This document shows, piece after piece, positions 1 through 10,835 of a stretch of 42,978 nucleotides of DNA; positions within the stretch are counted from its first letter, which is position 1; each line of letters begins with the position of its first letter. The notes below the pieces were generated by a model, which was given only the letters and a program-made list of their open reading frames with translations, did no database searches and was not told the DNA's origin. Origin of the DNA: Aureobasidium sp. EXF-3400 (lineage: Eukaryota; Ascomycota; Dothideomycetes; Dothideales; Saccotheciaceae); the NCBI GenBank assembly GCA_024195585.1, contig SWBL01000392.1:1-42978 (forward strand). Reading direction: 5' to 3'. Position numbers and translations under genes: made by a program.

Positions 1-285
1 GTCACCCACCGTAGTACTAATCTGCCGTTCAACTGCTTATGTATGGCAGAGCGGACGGGATGCCCAGTTTTCAGCTGACTGTGGCCGTACGTGCTTGAAA
101 CTAAACTTTGTTAACCTATATACATTGCAGCAATCTATTTGTCAGGGCCTGCAAATTGAATCAATACCATAGGAATCTGATGCCATCCCAGACTCAGCAT
201 CACTCGCACGGTTGTGATTGACTAGTGCTATACAACAGTACCATTGCCTTCTCATACAAGCTTTGATTGCGATGATAGCAGAGCA

Positions 286-2037
286 TCAAGTCGAGTCAAG
301 TTCATGAGTTTGTTCGGGCACAGGCAGTTCCTTGCTTATCGTCTGTGGCGGCATCTCTTGAACCTGGTGGTCATACGGCAGCTCTGCAGTGTATGCATCT
401 CGCTCACTTGTATGTTCTTGTTTGTGTTGCATATTAGAGGAAGCTTCCGAAGATCCTTGGGAAACGGGTTGGAGGGGTTGTTTCCTCCGTCGTGTTAGAA
501 GGTAAGTGATGCTGGCAGCGATTAGGACCACACCAGCGATGACGCCGATTACGATTCCCGCTATTGCTCCACCAGAGAGACCGGTTTTATGGTGTGTGTT
601 AGAGCTGTTAGGCACCGTCGTTGGAGATGTGGTATTGAAAGTTGATGGTTTGGAGTCGTTATATGGCGTCCAATGATTAACCCAAGACTGTGCGAACAAG
701 GTCTGATCGTTAGAGATGTCGAGTGTTGTAGCACCACTACTCATATTTTGAGGTTGGTAGCCGAGTCCTTGGTTGGAAGCTCCAGGTCCAGGTGCTTGTG
801 CGAGCCACATTGTGTTTGTTTGAGTGTTGTAGCCTAAAAAAGCGCCTTGAAGGAAAGCGCGACCGAGACGCCACTGATCTCCACGCGGCATATTGAAAGG
901 CATGCATGGGAAGTACTGCACGCTCGAAGACACCACAGGAGATGTGAGCGTAAGATTCAGAAGTTTGAATGGGACCTTGATTGTAACATTTGCGTCGTCA
1001 CCAGGGGCCGGAGTGAAGTGAAATCCTAGATAAGCCGGAGAATTGATGATTGTCTCATAAGAAGGATCAGATGTGTTCCAGAGATAGTACTGAGTAGTCT
1101 GATCAAAATAGATGGGAAGTTTTTCTGCCAGAGCTGAGCAAGTTTGGGCAGGGAGATGCAAGCCTGGAGGCATGGGATCCACCTTGACTATCAGAGAGTC
1201 TGGCTGCCCCAAAATGTTCATAAGGAGACCTGAAGCGTTGCCAAAGGGAAAGGGGCTGGAGCCTGTTTCGACATTGATTGATATGTCCAGCAGCATAGCG
1301 GAATAACCAGCATAGCTCGTATATGGTCCAATAGCTCTTCCCTTGTCGTAGCCACCAAGAATGAGTGACCCACCATAGTCCAACGCTGCGGAGCCAATTT
1401 GCAAGCCGTATGAATAGGACGGTATGATGGATTGGTTGTACAGCGCACCAGCGACGATCCAAGGGTCCACGCCATCTTTGTTGTAGTTCAAAGCTTGGGC
1501 ACTCTGATCGTTACCACTGTTCAGTGCAAAGAAGCCAAGTTCCGGAGCTGCGGTCTTTTGGTTCGGGTAGTCGACGGAGAAAGCGTCAATGGTGGCAAGG
1601 TCAACATCGTAGATTGTCTGCTGCTTCTCTGCAGAGCCGATCGTGACTGCTGCAGGATATACAGTCCCTGTGATATTGACAGCGGATGGAGCATCCCAGA
1701 TGTTTGGAGGCGATGAACTTGGGACGGACGTGTCCGGGTCCCATTCTCCTCCAGTACCACATTGTGGGCCGTAGGGACGGCAAGCTGAGCTCGAAGGTAT
1801 GTACGAGGCATAGTAGCTGCCAACTAGAAGATCCACCGAGACTTGCTCCGAGGCAATGTTACTGCTGTTTTGGTTGCCGCCCACTTTGATGGTTATTGCG
1901 TTCCACGGCCCATCCGGGCCATAAGTCGTCGAACTCCAATTGACTGCAAGATATTGTTGCGCCGTGCTGATCTGAATTTCACTCAGTAGCGCCCAAATTG
2001 ACACTATCCTGTGCCGTTGGAGAGAAATCTGGAACAT
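286..2037 (-). CDS. Membrane-anchored aspartic-protease-like protein (A1 fold, catalytic motifs lost)
   Basis: One uninterrupted frame of 583 residues from an ATG at 2037. The N-terminus has a moderate signal-peptide-like stretch (about residues 10-28). The body follows the pepsin-like A1 fold: a beta-strand entry near residues 65-85, the fungal A1 signature GSLILGGYDKGR near 223-234, and an LPIYFD...YYLWN stretch after 308. Where active A1 enzymes carry DTG/DSG, this protein reads VDLLVGS (69-74) and VDPMPPG (286-292), so both catalytic triads are degenerate. Many N-glycosylation sequons and a Ser/Thr-rich stalk precede one transmembrane helix (about 490-514), followed by RRRK and a cytoplasmic tail of about 69 residues. 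I infer a surface protein that binds rather than cuts peptides, possibly a receptor or wall-stress sensor. The fold assignment is firm; the function is inference. Confidence 0.85.
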   Translation of the reverse strand: MFQISLQRHRIVSIWALLSEIQISTAQQYLAVNWSSTTYGPDGPWNAITIKVGGNQNSSNIASEQVSVDLLVGSYYASYIPSSSACRPYGPQCGTGGEWDPDTSVPSSSPPNIWDAPSAVNITGTVYPAAVTIGSAEKQQTIYDVDLATIDAFSVDYPNQKTAAPELGFFALNSGNDQSAQALNYNKDGVDPWIVAGALYNQSIIPSYSYGLQIGSAALDYGGSLILGGYDKGRAIGPYTSYAGYSAMLLDISINVETGSSPFPFGNASGLLMNILGQPDSLIVKVDPMPPGLHLPAQTCSALAEKLPIYFDQTTQYYLWNTSDPSYETIINSPAYLGFHFTPAPGDDANVTIKVPFKLLNLTLTSPVVSSSVQYFPCMPFNMPRGDQWRLGRAFLQGAFLGYNTQTNTMWLAQAPGPGASNQGLGYQPQNMSSGATTLDISNDQTLFAQSWVNHWTPYNDSKPSTFNTTSPTTVPNSSNTHHKTGLSGGAIAGIVIGVIAGVVLIAASITYLLTRRRKQPLQPVSQGSSEASSNMQHKQEHTSERDAYTAELPYDHQVQEMPPQTISKELPVPEQTHELDST

Positions 2038-3134
2038 TGCAGTGTGCTTCTAATTGAACAAAGAAGGAAGAGGAAGGTCAGAAATGCCTGAGAGCGGTGG
2101 AGGTATCGAGCTTACATGGTCACTGCATGCTGCCTTGCGCCAGATCTTTTGGCAAATTGAAAACAGAGCAAGGCTGATACTTGACTGTACTGCGCCATGC
2201 GTGAGTGGCTACTGTACATGTCATTCGGCGACCACTCAATCTTGTACATCCCAGTCGGCGACCATTCAATCTTGTGTCGCATTCAATCTAGCAAGGATGC
2301 GTCTCCTTGATCTCCTTTGTAGGATCCCTGTAGCATGCCGTGTGTGCGTTACAGTATGAGTGATAAGCCCACATGAGGCTTGTAATAGAGCTTATCTGGC
2401 TGTTCAATTAATCTGAGATGGATCCCGTAAGATCGATTGGTTGAGTGGTGGGCCATTTGCGGCATGGGATTGGATCAGAGCATTCTGCAGGAAGACTCAG
2501 CCTCGTGCGGCATGGGTGCAACACCAACAATTCGATAGACAACGCAGATTCATGCATCCCATGTGTCCAGGCGGCTAAGCAGCTTGCAGACCTGGATCTT
2601 TCTGACTGGTTACCTCTGGTTCGGTCGCCAGGCACCATGATTGAGCGTTCGGAAGAGACATTGAACAGCGAGTTGTACACGTCTTGAAGGTCCACGCATT
2701 GGATAATCAGCAGAATTGACGCTGGCTGGAGACCGGCGGTGAAATGATTCGGACCGGGCTCTATTCTTGCATTCAGAAGTCGTGATAATAATTCGGGACA
2801 CCCAGCTTTGATCTTGGCTTTTTATGACGCTAGTCCAATGACTGTTAGCTAGACAAATATACAACCATAGTCTATTACCTTCGTCAATCCAATGGTCGAT
2901 TTATGGCTGTGACTGTATTCAGAAGGACATGGCATGGGGAAACTTTTTTCTGATTTCATCCATAGCAGTAACGTGAACAACAAACGCCATGGCGCCCGCC
3001 ATATGCTAGTAAAGGTACATACAACATCCAAGAGGAGGTCTAGGTATAGATATACAGATGAGATGGTCTCATGACCATGTCGTAGAAGAGGCTGGAAGAG
3101 TTGGAAAAGAGAAGCGTAAGATCAAAGGAACCCT
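2038..3134. other. Intergenic, 1.1 kb, with a short tandem repeat
   Basis: Region upstream of the protease-like gene and downstream of the mL67 gene (both on minus). Open frames here are under about 100 codons, overlap on both strands and resemble nothing. The one structure I see is a two-copy direct repeat, about 21 bases conserved with period 30, at 2225-2245 and 2255-2275. Confidence 0.6.
2225..2275. repeat. Two-copy tandem repeat, period 30
   Basis: The core TCGGCGACCAYTCAATCTTG starts at 2225 and again at 2255 with one substitution. It lies about 190 bp upstream of the protease-like gene's start codon, so it could be promoter sequence; no function is shown. Confidence 0.7.
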
Positions 3135-4354
3135 CTATTGGCGAGCGGGACCAAGGTTAGCGGCAGATTTGCCAGTCAAACGCTCATACTCGGCGTCATC
3201 AATCTCTTCGACGTCCTCGCCAACCTCTTCGATCTGGCGGGGGCGGGCCTCGCGCATTGCGGTGTATTTTTGGCTAGTGTTGCGCTGGATCAATTCCTCA
3301 ACAGAAACGGCAGGCTCTTGGTCGATAGGGGCAGCGGTGTGGCGGGCTAAACCAGCGTAGTCGTGCTGGACAGCAGCGGGCCACTCAGCAGCGAATTCAG
3401 CATCCAGAGGGTTGGTCCATCGGATAACTACTCCTTCGGTAGAGTATAGAGGTCCCGGTAGACCATAGTTGCGTCCTTTTGACTTGGCACTGAGCTGAGG
3501 AGGAGGTTGGGAGAAGATTCTTGGAGGTTCGATGACCAGGGAAATGGAGTCGGGAGCGGTACCGCGAGCGTCTTGGGCCTCAGCTTGCGCCATAGCCTTT
3601 TCCTTTGCTGATTCAATTGCACGGGTAGCGGCCTGCATCTTCTCATATCTGAGACGCATGCCCTTGAGGGCGACCAAGCTCTCACCAATCTGCTTACGCG
3701 ATGGAGCATTGGGACCACCCTCCTGCTGCATTTGCTTCATCTTGTTGATAGTAGCCTCCTGATCCTTGATGGATTGCTCGAGCAAGGGCACACCACCATC
3801 CTCAGCCTCCTTTGCCAAAGCCAACAGCTCCTCGCGGATGCGATTCTGGTTGTCGTCGTGCTTCTGTGCCATCTTCACACCCAGCTCTTCTTGGTGGCGC
3901 AATACCCAGGCGATGTCAGCGATCGAGTTGGCCTTTTGATCCATAATGATGTGTCCGCGCATCTTCTTTGAGGGCATCTTGCGAGCGTCGGGATCGGGGT
4001 GTTCCCAGTTGTGTTCGTGCAGCATTCGGAGTTCGCGCAGTTTACGGAAGGCGGCCAGACCTTGTGAGGGCGAGGGGAAGGTGGCAGTGAGCAGGGGGCG
4101 CCACATATCCTTGCGCAAAGCCGAGGGGAGGGTCTTCTTTCCAGCAAAAGTAAGCTGCTTGAGGACTTGGTTGTTCTGGGCAGCATTGTCAGATTGTGAT
4201 GGTGGATCAGCAGATGTAGGCATTGGAAACGCACGTTCATGGAGCGCTCGAGCGAGTAAACGACTTGGTTGGTCCATATTTGGTGGTAGACAAACAGATG
4301 GCGGCCGTGGTCGGCTAGCCGTTGGGCCAGTCGGTCGGCTTTGGACGACGACAT
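3135..4354 (-). CDS. MHR1: Mitochondrial large-subunit ribosomal protein mL67 / Mhr1 homologue
   Basis: Two exons: 4354-4235 (40 codons) and 4175-3135, with a 59-nt intron at 4234-4176 (GTGCGT donor, CTGAC branch, CAG acceptor, phase 0), giving 386 residues. Exon 1 carries the family start FVYHQIWTNQVVYSLERSMN. Exon 2 continues with LKQLTFAGKKTLPSALRKDMW, so the junction is supported by family continuity. In yeast, Mhr1 acts in mitochondrial DNA homologous pairing and is also ribosomal protein mL67. This protein is longer than the yeast one (about 226 residues) through a helical, Lys/Glu/Gln-rich region (about residues 125-250) and an acidic C-terminus. A frame starting at 4277 stays open through the intron and gives a false N-terminus lacking the first conserved block. 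It shares a 241-bp divergent promoter with the UVRAG/Vps38 gene. Confidence 0.9.
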
Positions 4355-4595
4355 TGTGATATGCGATGGGACGAGGCCTTGGTCATAAATTCGAGTCGCT
4401 ATGGAATTGAAGATGCGAAATCGACCCCCGGTCTTGGCGCCGCCTTCTCCGCTTCCCGCAGCAACAGCAACAGCTGCACCTGGTCATCATCATCATCACA
4501 TGTCGAAACAACAGCACTTCAGCATGCATTCCAATTGCACATTTTCTTCTCAATGAGAGCACACAGCTGTTGTTGCTTCATTCCGACTTTGCACA
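4355..4595. promoter_or_regulatory. Shared divergent promoter region of mL67 and UVRAG/Vps38-like genes
   Basis: Only 241 bp separate the two divergent start codons (4354 on minus, 4596 on plus), so the 5' leaders and promoters must overlap or abut. A (TCA)n tract lies at about 4483-4498. No convincing TATA box is visible. Confidence 0.6.
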
Positions 4596-6547
4596 ATGCC
4601 AGACGCCGACTCGAATGCTCGGCGAGAGCGACCATGGCTCATTCCTAGTGTATGCCTAAGCTCCCCGCACCTGGGACCAACACACTCCTTCCCTGCTTCT
4701 AACTGGAGTAAACACAGAACAGGAAACTTCGCCATCTGCAAGCCATCACTCTCCGCAATCTCGCCTTGTCTCATGAAGCAACTCGTCCTCGCCGAGGCAC
4801 AATTGACGATGATGGCCTTCCAGCAACCAAGAAGTCGCCAGCTAAGATGCTTGCCTTACGCGATGCCCATTCCAACATGATCCACTCAAAGTCTTCTGAT
4901 GACCTCCGTCCCATCCACGAATCCGCCTCGTCGCTGTCGCCTAGCCCCACTAAACAGCGCACTCCGCCTCGTCCCTCATTTGCCAAATTGCGCAGAAGAA
5001 GTACTCTGGAGTGGGCTGCTTCGACCTCGCAACAACGTCAGAGACGTCTCGAAAATGTCTCTGCCCAAAGAATGGCACACCTGTTCTACTCCATACATAT
5101 CCCCAAGCAACAAGGTCGGTCAGTGCTGCCGTCCATATCCTATACCTTCTTCCATTGACTCGTAACAAGATCCCATCTATGTCAGCGAGGTCGCTGAGAG
5201 GGCCATGAACCCCAATTTCAGGAACATCCATCTTGACTCGACTGATCATCCTCAACTCTCGAGATTGGACGAATTGACCCTCAAATTTTGGGCTAAGAGC
5301 GAAGCCATGTCACAATACTGCTTGTTGATAGACATGACATTGAGCATGCGTTCACTTCAATTCATCGGCAAGACTGTGAGCCTCTCCCACAACCTTCCGA
5401 CTTGCTTCCAATGTTGATCTTTTGCATCTAGTTATCGACCTTTCACCACCCATTTCCACCTAATTGTGTCATCTTCCACCTGACCGACGGCTTCTATACT
5501 GCTTTTACCGATGCGAGAGTCGATGAGCCCCTGAACCCTTTCCAAGATGGTCCTGTAAAAATCTCCAACTCTCGTACATTACCTACTTCATCCTTCGATG
5601 CTCTTTTACGCCTCTCCAAGCTCGACGACAGCGTTCAAGATGCTCTGGCTCTTCGAAAACAGCTTGCTTCAGATTTAGAACAGACATTGCAGGATAACAA
5701 GACCTCACTGGACAACAAGACGCAGCTCTCCGAGACGACTGATTTTCTCAAAACCATCGACTTTGCCACTGCAACTGTAAAGAAGCAGCTAAAAGCACTC
5801 GAGCAGAAACGTGACCAGAGGCGCAAAGCTCTCCAGAATCGCAGGGATCTGCTTGCGCGCGACTCTGCATTGCGGAAGGAAATACTGTCGCAGGTTGAAG
5901 CTGGCAAAGATACCATCTCTGAATTAACCGCTCAACACATCGGCGTAAAAACGTCCATCACCCAACAACGCCGCCGCATAGCGCACGACCTATCGAAAAT
6001 CTACCCGATCGCGCCCGTGCCGAACCAGAGTTTGGCTTTCACCATCCGTGGCATGCACCTACCCAATTCCGAAGCATTGGACACAGCAACTCCCGAATCT
6101 TTGGCCGCAGCTTTGGGTCATGTCAGCCATGTCATCCAACTTCTATCACTCTACCTAGGGGCCATCCTCCCATACCCTTGCCGACCACGTAGCAGTACAT
6201 CCACAATCCTGGACCCTATTTCCATCCTCAATACCCCCAGTGCAACCTCCAAAGCCGTCTCTGATGAAACCGCTGCCCGAACATTCCCGCTCTTCATGAA
6301 AGGTGCTGTACGCTTCCGCTTCGAGTACGGCGTTTTCTTGCTGAACAAGGATATCGAGATATTGTTGTCGACGCATCTTGGGGTCAGAGTGTTGGATATT
6401 CGACAGACGTTGCCGAATCTGCTGTACGTGTTTTACTGTGCCACGGCGGGCGATGAAGAATTACCTGCCAGGAAAGCTGGTGGTGTGCGAGGCTTGATGA
6501 GGATGAAGGCACATGAACGTAATTCTACAGAAGAGGAGCGATGGTAA
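4596..6547 (+). CDS. VPS38: UVRAG/Vps38-like subunit of the class III PI3-kinase complex
   Basis: Four exons: 4596-4649, 4718-5114, 5170-5375 and 5432-6547 (introns of 68, 55 and 56 nt; phases 0, 1, 0), giving 590 residues. Joining restores the family's continuous blocks: RPWLIPS to NRKLRHLQAITLRNLAL, PKQQ to DPIYVSEVAERAMNP, and FIGKT to FHHPFPPNCVIFHLTDG. The N-terminal part (about 110-265) fits the C2-like region. Residues about 280-410 form a long charged coiled coil. The C-terminus (about 410-590) contains AFTIRGMHLPN, FPLFMKGAVRFRFEYGVFLL and a final basic patch, as in the Atg14/UVRAG family (BARA2-like fold). UVRAG/Vps38 directs Vps34-Vps15-Beclin1/Atg6 to endosomes and vacuole for PI3P synthesis. 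Atg14 is the main alternative name; the C2-like N-terminus and FRFEYGVFLLN block favour UVRAG. Confidence 0.88.
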
Positions 6548-7288
6548 ATATGTAGTACAGCACTCCAACGCCTAGCCATCTCTGCAGGGGCTGACAAGTC
6601 GGGCTGCGTTTGTCCACCATAGCAAGTAGTTTGACTTGGAAGCACCAGGCAAAGTATCCTTCGGGGTCTTGTCTGTTCAACCTCTGGTTTGGCTCGGCAT
6701 CCTGGATAGACATAGCATACTTGTGCAAGATATCAGCGTTCCCACCTTTGCCACACACGCTTAGTCTTATATCACAAAAAAAACGGCACGGTCAAGACAC
6801 AATAGTAGGAGAGAACGTATCAATACGGACGAGATGAATGAAAAGAGAAATACCAAAAAAGATTTCAGACATCCATAAATTCGCCTTTTTTCTTGTTCCC
6901 TGATATCTCCAAGCCCCCAGATCCCAATGCAAGCGAGTGTTGTTATGTGAATGTCGTAGTATCAACTCTTTTTTCTTTTTCTGTTTTCAAGAATGCCACT
7001 TTTCTTTTCTTCTCTCTCTCAGACATTCACAGAAAATTCCTCCTCTCTTTCTTCTTTTCTTTGTTCTCGTCTTGCCCCTACTGGTTCCCATTAAACGCCA
7101 AGAGTATTTTCCCCATTTGCATACATGAAGATGGTAATTTGATTACAGCATTGATTCCAACAAAATATCGATCATGGTGGTGACGAGCGAATGAAGAGAA
7201 GAGAAAAAAGGTGTGTTCGTCGCTTCGTGGGTCGGGTTCGTAATTTCTCTCGGAAAAGAGATGGATGTCATCAATTCAGCGAAGCGAT
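6548..7288. other. Convergent intergenic region, pyrimidine-rich
   Basis: Lies between the 3' ends of the UVRAG/Vps38-like gene (+) and the C2H2 factor (-). It contains a strongly T/C-rich plus strand at about 6960-7080 and an A-run at about 6776-6783. I see no gene; it probably holds both 3' UTRs. Confidence 0.6.
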
Positions 7289-10200
7289 CTAGGCCACAGC
7301 GGTGACTGAAGACTCGGCACGGCGGTCGGCGTGGACGGCTTGTGTTTCGAGGGCACTGGCCATTACGTGGGTCACTAATGCATCGGTTAGCTCGAAGAGA
7401 TACAACCAGCAGGGTCAGGACTAAAACTTACCAGGCCAAACAGCTGCCTTCTCAAGCATCTGCGCAGTCATGCGCAAAATCCTACTGCCGAGTCCGCACT
7501 TGGACAACCCATTGAGTCTGTCTAGAGGCGATGGGATGCCCATCGACCCGTTAGGGTCTAGAGAGTCCACCTCGTGAGCGAGCATCTTGGCTTGCATGGC
7601 CATTTTCTCCTCCATCACAGTACAAATGCTTTCCATCTTGGTTAACAGCTCCACATCTTCGGTGTCGAGCAGCATAACGGCAGGCACCTGACCGTAATCT
7701 ACATCAGCCTGGCCCAGCACGCCGACGTATCGACCAATGCGCTCCTGAACCGTGGTTTCCCATTCGGCCAGCACTTGAGCACAATCAAGGAAGCAGATGG
7801 CTGATTGAATGGGCAATTCATGGGCAGAAGAATCTGCGAACGTCAAATTGCATTTGGACGAGATGACGAGCGAATCGGCTGCGTAGAAGGCAGCTTTACG
7901 CAGATGGCGTTCGCGCTTAGAACTGTGCCCTGATGAATGTGCTTGGCCGTGTGAATAAGCACCTTGCAAGAAGTCTGGCGAGTCTCCAGACGAGCCGTTT
8001 GATGAGTGATCAGGAGACCCGGTCTGTGCAATGTCAATTCCACAAGCAAGCTCTTCTGACATGGCTTCAAAGTCGCGCTGCCAGAAGGCCTCTTTTGAAC
8101 GTCCGAGGTTGACAAAAAGCCTTACGAAAGCCAAGTCCAGTAGAGGAATACTGTCAGCTGCCAAAGGACCCAAGCCGAAAGGATTCGGTCGCTGCAGCTT
8201 ATGACGATCATTGGCTTTCCATGCAGCTTGCCATGCATTCAACGCCGGCTCGATGTGAGCTACCATGGCCTCGGTTTCTTGAGCAGTCCATTGACGTCCG
8301 ATGTGCCTGCTTCTTGTCTCCCAGATGTAGTTGTGAAGAGCGTTGATCAAGATCAGGCATCCAAATGTGCTTGGTCGGAGCTGGCTGCTCACTCCGTTCG
8401 AGTCACCGTTGGGGCTGTATCTGTTGTAGCCATACATGTTTTGTTGTCTCTGATTGGCTGTCAATAGATCACTCAACGCTGCAGAGAACGGTGTGGCACT
8501 AGCTTCGGCAGCTTGGGCACCGCCTCTGGCAGCCCACTCTCGAGCACTATCTGCTGTCCAGAGCTCCTCATCGCAAGGTAACGCAAGGAGAATCTCTGAG
8601 TTGGTGATGGCTGGTGTCTGATTGTATGCGATCACAAGCAAGCTGGAGAGTATAAAGATAGCGAAAAGCGTTCTTTTGCGCTCTTCTGCTTCTTTCCATT
8701 TCAACCACTGAAGATGGACATTTGTGTGGCCATTGAATGGCGAAGATCCGTCTTCCATATTGACGTCTGGCTTCTCTTCTTTGACATCGCCAAAACTGTC
8801 CTGGCTGCTAGCTGGATGTGCCAGTTCCGCAGCACGAGCGAGACTGACTAATGCTGCGCAATGGTTGCTCGCAATATCGGCTGCAGTCTTGTCACCACAG
8901 TAGTGACCGTAGATGACGTTCAGCAGCATTGCTTGGACCAACCACAATGGTGTGTTGTGCGAAGAGTTTTCCGTACCGAAGTATTGCCCACCATTGACAG
9001 CTGCGGACATGTCGGCCTTGCGGCGCTCTTCGAGATAGAGCTGAATCATTTTCTTCGCTGAATCGAACAACTCTTTCGAGGCCTGGTGATCGTACTCATA
9101 CAAAGCCCCAATTGCAGCCATGGCTAGAATAAGGCAGCCGCCACCACCGACTACGCCACTATGACTGGCAGGAGCCTGAGAGCCAGCGCTTCGAAGGTTC
9201 ATCATATATTCGGGTGAGTCAAAAGATAATGTGGGTATGTGAAGGAACGGCAGGTGGGAGTGGAAGTACTGGATGTACGCATTGATGTAACGTTGCAAAT
9301 CGGCAGTAGAAGGAAGGTTCGGTCCTTGAGGCCTAGGTGATAGAGGTGAACTAACGGACGGCTGCGAGAACTTTCTGTGGCTGAAGGCGGATTGTTGTGA
9401 GAGACTCTGAAGTAAAGCTTGACGAGTGGCCTCTGTGATAGAATCTGTGGAGATGGAGGTCACGGAGCTCTGCCTCGCACTGTCTGGTACCGATGACGAG
9501 GAGATGCTAGGGCTGTCGGAATCAAAATTGGAAAGTGATGGTTGCTGGAATTGGTTGAAATGCATGCCACTTAGTGAGTCAGACACGCCAGAGTGCATCA
9601 TGAGAGTGTCCATCTTGCTATCCGTTGTCGAAGACGGATCATGCAAGTTTTGCGGCGAGATGGTGTTCAATGGAGGATCAATAGATGGCAGGCCTGTACC
9701 AAGGATGTCCAGATTGAGGGCACCAGGAGTCATCAGAGCCTGCATGTCGTTCGGATTCCAACCAGCCTGTGAGACATTGATGTGAAAAGGATTATCGGCC
9801 ACAGTTTCAGAATAACCACTCTGGCTGGCAGTACTGAATTGGGATGGCGATGACTGCTCGATGGCCTCGTTGTTGGTATGCGAGTGCATTTGTGCTGAAT
9901 CCCCCCAGTCTCGCATCCAAGCAAAATCATCGCCTTGACCAAACAGATCGAACTGGTTCATATGGAAACTTTGAAGATTGATAGGTTGCGATGCTGTTGA
10001 GGCAGCAAAGTGCAGCTGAGCAGGATTTACCGTGTTCCCTCCTGGGGTGAAGAGTTGTTCCAGATCGCTTGGTTGCATGCTTGTGTATGCCGGCGCCGTG
10101 TGGATGTGCGTCAAAGGCTCGCCGAAATCTACATGAGAAGTATGAGTATCAACACGAGAAAGGTCGAAACCGTCTTGTTGATTCATCCCGGTATGTGTCA

Positions 10201-10835
10201 TACTGTTTATACCATTCAGGTCCAGGTTTGAGGGGCGTTGTTGATTGTTCATGCTCATGCGGTGATGAGCCATACTGGCATGGTTAGACCTTTGTGCGTC
10301 AACTGGAGCCACGACTCCCATCAATCCGAGGGATCCTAGGTCCAAATGGCCGAGTGTGTTTGCTCGAGGTCTACCCCCTGCGTTTACAGCGGCTGTACCA
10401 GCATTGGCTATTGAACCTTTCCTCACACGGCCTCCGTTGACAGGTCCGCTGGTACTTTCGCGCCTGTTGTTCTTCGGTCGACTGGACGGATTATTCGTGA
10501 AGTGCAGCTTCTGTTGGTGTCGCAGAAGCAGGTCTCGACGGGCGAAACATCTTTTGCACTCCTGGCACTCAAAAGGCTTCTCCTTGGTATGCGAGCGTTC
10601 GTGACGTTTGAGATGTTCCAATCTAGCGAATGAACGGCCGCAGGTGCCACAAACATGTGGTCGTGGCTTGTCCGTCTTTGGGGGAGGAAATTTGGATTGT
10701 GCTTTGGCGGGTTGGTTGGCAGGCGCTGCAGTCATGTTAGCGGGTGTCGTCCAGGGCCGTGTAGGCAGCTGTACCATTACCGGCGACGGCCGGGTCAGCG
10801 TTCCCTGGAGAGATACCATCTGGCGATTGATCCAT
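7289..10835 (-). CDS. C2H2 zinc-finger transcription factor with fungal transcription-factor domain (ADR1/AmdX type)
   Basis: Three exons: 10835-10781, 10725-7432 and 7374-7289, giving 1144 residues. Intron 1 (10780-10726, 55 nt) has GTAATG, GCTAAC and CAG. Intron 2 (7431-7375, 57 nt) has GTAAGT, a GCTAAC branch and TAG, and replaces a premature stop with a 28-residue tail. Two adjacent C2H2 fingers (C44, C47, H60, H64; C72, C75, H88, H93) contain ARLEHLKRHERSHTKEKPFEC, the ADR1/AmdX-type pair. A Ser/Gln/Asn-rich low-complexity linker follows, then a fungal-specific transcription-factor domain (about 490-800; YIQYFHSHLPFLHIPTL, CLILAMAAIGALYEYD). It is a nuclear DNA-binding regulator; ADR1/AmdX relatives control carbon or nitrogen use, but its targets are unknown. 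No minus-strand ATG occurs from 10836 to 11526, supporting the start at 10835. An unspliced start at 10819 is the alternative. Confidence 0.87.

Noticed and set aside
2054..2359. 101-codon plus frame containing the tandem repeat
   Set aside because: No motif, and the peptide repeat simply mirrors the period-30 DNA repeat.
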